From positions 92,561 through 103,301 of the forward strand of contig WELB01000149.1 in assembly GCA_009602725.1 (NCBI GenBank): a stretch of DNA of 10,741 nt, in the 5' to 3' direction. The notes under the pieces were generated by a model. The model was not told the DNA's origin. It did no database searches and was given only the letters and a program-made list of their open reading frames with translations. The DNA comes from Spirogloea muscicola (taxonomy: Eukaryota > Streptophyta > Zygnematophyceae > Spirogloeales > Spirogloeaceae). The position numbers and the translations under genes were made by a program. The stretch's first letter is position 1; each line of letters begins with the position of its first letter. Shown piece by piece: positions 7,823 through 10,741 of this stretch.

Positions 7823-9500
7823 TCAGCGACGCCCTCGAGCAGCCTTCTTCTGCTCAGCAACAAACTCCTCCATCCTGGCGGGGACCCAGAGCCTCCTCTG
7901 CACAAGCCCTGCCCGCTTTTGCTTGCCTGAAGATGGCCCATGGAGTCATGTGTCATACTTAGTGGTGTGAGCAGATTGTCGTAAAAGCTCACGTGCCAGA
8001 TTCTCTGTGTACTCATCACAAGTGCATGCCATGCATGGGGCAACACTAACGCGAAATATACAAGCTAGCATAGACACCCATAAACGTTGTTGGAGCCAGG
8101 TGGTTAAAGGGTTGTGCTCACTCATCGCCTTCCAAGAAGTGGCTGAAAGGTTCAGACTGGTGCGCGTCAAGTAGGCTGCATCCTCGCTAGAGTAGGGCTT
8201 CTTCTGCAACCGATATGCATAGAGCCAAAGAAGCTCCCACGTGGCCAGCTGCATGGAGGACGCAGTAATGACTTAACGGCAAAAGATAACAGCTCATGCA
8301 GAATCAGAATCTAATGAGCTCCACATCGTGATGCCTTCTCTGGAGGGTGGCAAGAGACAAACTTCAGTGGCTGAATACAATGTAGTCTCCAACTTCTATA
8401 CTGGACCAATGCTCTTGAGACATGCCAGCAGCCGCCTTTCATGCCCAGCATCTCCCGACAATGAGACATGAGCATGGCAAATTATTCCAGCTTATAGGAG
8501 GAGTGGCCAGAATGCAATTGAGGTCCTTACCTTGGCCAAGGTGTACGGGAGGATGATGATGAGGGTGACAAAGAGGTGCCAGACGGATGGTGGGTCGGCA
8601 CCTTGTATCCGCAGCTCCGGCTCCGGGAGAGACTCCTCAGATTGGCTGCACACAAATTGCATACCATCAGTTGCATTTAGTAAGACTTTGTATGGATCAC
8701 AATGTGAGACTCAAAATGTAGAATCTGCGAGCACCGCGAAGTCTTCAAAATGGATGAAACCATGTAGTAAGACCGTGGCACACACGAGCACCAGCGCGGC
8801 TGTGCATACCTATGCTTCAGCCTACTGGCCTTCTTTTTCCCTGTCCCGCCCCCTGTCCTCTCCAGCTCCTTGATCTTGAGCCAGTTCCTGTACGCTGGCG
8901 TCTGCTTTGCGCGAGACAATGCCTGTAGATATATACATCCCAGACGCCTGTGAGCTTCTTCAAGCACAAGGGTCTGTGAAATGCGTCCAAGATCAGGTCT
9001 CCTCGAAAATGCTGGCAAATCTGAGTCGAGGATCCATCTTGAGCTGACAGCTGGTTGTAGCAAAGAGTAGCCATTGCAATGCCTGAAGATAAACCTCACC
9101 TGGTGATAGCGGAGCCAGGTATTCAGATACTGAAGGGCGGACACAAAGAGGCAGACGCCGATGAAGACAGCGCGCAGATCCTGTTGCGGACCAGGGATCC
9201 AAGCTGTCTGGTCAGTCCATCATCAAGTGCAGGCTACTTTTGCAGCAAGTTTAGAGGTTGCAGGGAACATCTCAGGCTAACCTGCTGCTGTAATGGGAGG
9301 CCAGCATTACGAAGAGATTCATGCAAGCACGTGGTAGCTTCTCCTGAAGCAGAGCAGAGCAACTCAAGATGACATAGGACTGCAAGCTTGATCAGGAACC
9401 TCAATCAGTGTGGCATGCACATGCTGGGTTACTAAGGGGAGTGACCTACCGACTTCACGCCGTAGTATCGTTGGTAGTAACGTGCGGTGTTGTAGAAGAA
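7823..9500 (-). other. DnaJ-50-like exons 5-10: membrane segments and C-terminal tail
   Basis: Exon 5 (9500-9450, 51 nt) is FFYNTARYYQRYYGVKS. Exon 6 (9180-9100) is DLRAVFIGVCLFVSALQYLN plus TWLRYHQ, the first membrane span. Exon 7 (8922-8810) has KQTPAYRNWLKIKELERTGG and a lysine-rich stretch. Exon 8 (8645-8531) has an acidic linker, then PPSVWHLFVTLIIILPYTLA. Exon 9 (8248-8122) has WELLWLYAYRLQKKPYSSED. Exon 10 (7926-7823) has LVQRRLWVPARMEEFVAEQK and a basic end. The order and spacing follow Arabidopsis DnaJ 50 closely, including the RRLW motif near the C-terminus. A second QRLW reads by chance from the start of intron 9 if it is left unspliced. Confidence 0.93.
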
Positions 9501-10719
9501 CTGCCAAGAAGATCAATCATAGTAGAGAAACGCTCAGCAGTATAGCAGAGATTGAGGAGTACGAGCTTTATACCTACTCGTCACACAAAGGAACCAAAGA
9601 AAGTTTCACGTCAGCAAGTAATGGTCCAATGGCTACAGGGGTTGCCTACAAGGTGGGTGCAAGTCTGACCTGCTCTGGGTGGGCCAGCGCATAGTCGTAC
9701 TGCTCACGAGTCTCCTCATCCTTGAGAATCTGTCTTCAACAGCAGAAGTGCAGAGGTTAGACCGAGCCACTTCCAGCAGTCAGCTGCTCACTGCATTTCA
9801 GCCTTCAAATATGTATAGCAGCCGCTTCAACTAAGGTCTGCATTTGAGTTGCAGCAAGTGGGCCCTGCAGCGGTTGGCCCCGAGTACCCCCACCAAAGAG
9901 CAAGAGATTGCAGAGCGCCACACACTCGCATGACGTCCAAGGCCTGAGTTGAGGTTAACGTGGACTGAATGACACCAAGAAAGGCCCGACTGACCTCGTA
10001 GGCGGTGGCGATCTTCTGGAACGTCTTCTGGGCCTCGGGGTCGGGGTTCTTGTCCGGGTGGCTGCAGGCCGCGGGTGCAGAACACCTGGCCAGTCGTCAG
10101 CAGCTGGCAGAGCAGCCTAGCGACTGAACAATCTTCCACGGAGCTTGCAATGCAGGTCCAGTACCCCATCATAGATACCAAACCCTTCCATTGGGCTCTT
10201 GTAATGCAGGTCCAGCACCCACTTTAAAACACCAAACTCATGTGATGCTTCTTTCTCGCAAGCAGTGGCTAATGGAGCAGGGCAGCGCCCAAGATGAGTA
10301 GCTTTGTGAGCACGGACGACGGTGGTGGGGCGAAGAGATGGGAGCTCACTATTGCAGCGAGAGCTTGTAGTAGGCCTTCTTGAGGTCGGCGGGCGTGGCC
10401 GTCTGCTTGACCCTGCACGCGCGGCGCGCTCGCCGGCGGCCTTGAGGCTCGAACCCCGAGCTCCCAGATTGCGAACCCTAGCAGCTGGGCAGCCGGCGGC
10501 CCTGAATCCTTAAACCCTGAGCGCCCAAGCTCCTAGGTGTCGTGAATGCTAGCGTCGGGATTATGGGGCTGGGGAGCGCGCGCGCAAGCGGGGCCGGGGA
10601 TGGCTCGGCCACCCGAGGAGGTCGTAGCAGTCGCTGTCGTCGCAGTAGATGGCCGCCGCGGCGCCGACGGCCGCCGCGGCGAGCACCGCCCGGAGGAGCA
10701 GGGCCGCCGGGCGCGACAT
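7823..10719 (-). CDS. ER-membrane J-domain protein, DnaJ 50 / DNAJC25 family (complete, 10 exons)
   Basis: This family stimulates Hsp70-type partners (BiP in the ER) through its J domain while anchored in the ER membrane; its clients are poorly known. Exons in transcript order are 10719-10613, 10412-10350, 10061-9995, 9729-9670, 9500-9450, 9180-9100, 8922-8810, 8645-8531, 8248-8122, 7926-7823. They total 888 nt, or 295 aa; Arabidopsis DnaJ 50 is about 303 aa. All nine introns are GT-AG and every join keeps frame. The layout is: signal peptide 1-23; IYCDDSDCYDLL and J domain about 30-95, with HPD at 58-60; tyrosine-rich FYNTARYYQRYYG; membrane segment about 119-139; basic TPAYRNWLKIKELER; second hydrophobic hairpin about 202-229; PYSSEDAAYLTR; basic tail ending ARGRR. 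The ATG at 10719 is the only one before the hydrophobic leader and has GCC just upstream. Identity is firm; BiP partnership is inferred from the family. Confidence 0.95.
10149..10236. repeat. Imperfect direct repeat in DnaJ-gene intron 2
   Basis: AATGCAGGTCCAG at 10149 recurs at 10203, a 54-bp period. Similarity continues as TACCCC..ATACCAAAC against CACCCA..ACACCAAAC, so each copy spans about 34 bp. It lies within the intron 10349-10062. It looks like an old local duplication. Confidence 0.75.
10430..10555. repeat. Diverged tandem repeat of about 61 bp in DnaJ-gene intron 1
   Basis: GCCGGCGGCC followed by T/C-TGA and a C-rich AACCC..GAGC.CCC stretch occurs at about 10431 and again at about 10492. 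Copies are heavily diverged, with small gaps. It lies in the GC-rich first intron (10612-10413). Confidence 0.5.
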
Positions 10720-10741
10720 GGCGATGCCGGCGCGGCCCACC
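10720..10741 (-). other. Upstream edge of the DnaJ gene
   Basis: Only 22 bases precede the start codon in this window. They are GC-rich, read open in frame with the start codon, and contain no ATG, so this is probably 5' UTR. The promoter lies beyond the window. Confidence 0.6.

Larger units (their letters stand above)
9670..10719 (-). other. DnaJ-50-like exons 1-4: signal peptide and J domain
   Basis: Exon 1 encodes MSRPAALLLRAVLAAAAVGA and the following alanines, a typical secretory leader. IYCDDSDCYDLL follows, with the two cysteines conserved in plant orthologues. Exon 2 (10412-10350) gives helix II of the J domain, DLKKAYYKLSLQ. A split Tyr codon (TA|C) joins it to exon 3 (10061-9995), which begins with the HPD triad followed by KNPDPEAQKTFQKIATAYE. 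Exon 4 (9729-9670) gives ILKDEETREQYDYALAHPEQ, covering helix IV. All residues needed for Hsp70 stimulation (HPD and the basic helix II) are present, so the J domain should be active. An intron sits directly before the HPD. Confidence 0.94.

Noticed and set aside
7946-8121. Extension of DnaJ-gene exon 9 past the splice site to an apparent QRLW and a stop
   Set aside because: The GTGAGC donor at 8121 joined to 7926 gives the conserved LVQRRLW tail and a basic C-terminus; the read-through tail is unlike the family.
8553-8575. GATGATGATGAG run as a microsatellite
   Set aside because: It is antisense to the Ile-rich membrane segment coded by ATC ATC ATC in exon 8 of the DnaJ gene.
10440-10460. 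tRNA B-box-like GGCTCGAACCCC
   Set aside because: No acceptor stem, anticodon arm or A box is found around it; it belongs to the diverged repeat in the intron.

Overview
This window reads as nuclear DNA of an intron-rich eukaryote, most probably a green alga. The coding sense comes in short runs (mostly 50-200 nt) bounded by GT..AG signals and separated by introns of about 130-375 nt. The rebuilt proteins look plant-like: alanine-rich, and closest in my recollection to plant and animal orthologues. The chlorophyte placement is inference from protein character, exon GC and intron density. I see no bacterial operon, mobile element, CRISPR array, rRNA or tRNA.

Two convergent protein-coding genes fill the window. 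On the + strand, positions 1-7523 hold about 20 exons of MMS19, the HEAT-repeat scaffold of the cytosolic iron-sulfur cluster assembly (CIA) targeting complex. Its 5' end lies upstream of the window and its stop codon is at 7521-7523. On the - strand, positions 10719 down to 7823 hold a complete 10-exon gene for an ER-membrane J-domain protein of the plant DnaJ 50 (C50) / animal DNAJC25 family. All nine of its introns are phase-consistent and the protein is 295 aa. The two stop codons are 299 bp apart, so the 3' UTRs probably lie close together or overlap. No functional link between the two genes is known to me.

Most MMS19 exon joins are phase-consistent and give recognisable family sequence. 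Three stay uncertain: between exons 9 and 10, the start of exon 11, and between exons 11 and 12. One or two micro-exons may be missing from my model. GC is highest at both window edges, which are the 5' ends of the two genes, and falls toward the middle.

I found no new multi-gene system. The points worth a second look are at the level of gene structure: a GC-AG intron, a last MMS19 intron whose donor lies in a TGG-TAA context so that splicing decides the C-terminus, two tandem NAG acceptors, an in-frame 45-nt exitron-like segment, a perfect 22-nt palindrome in an intron, and small intronic duplications.
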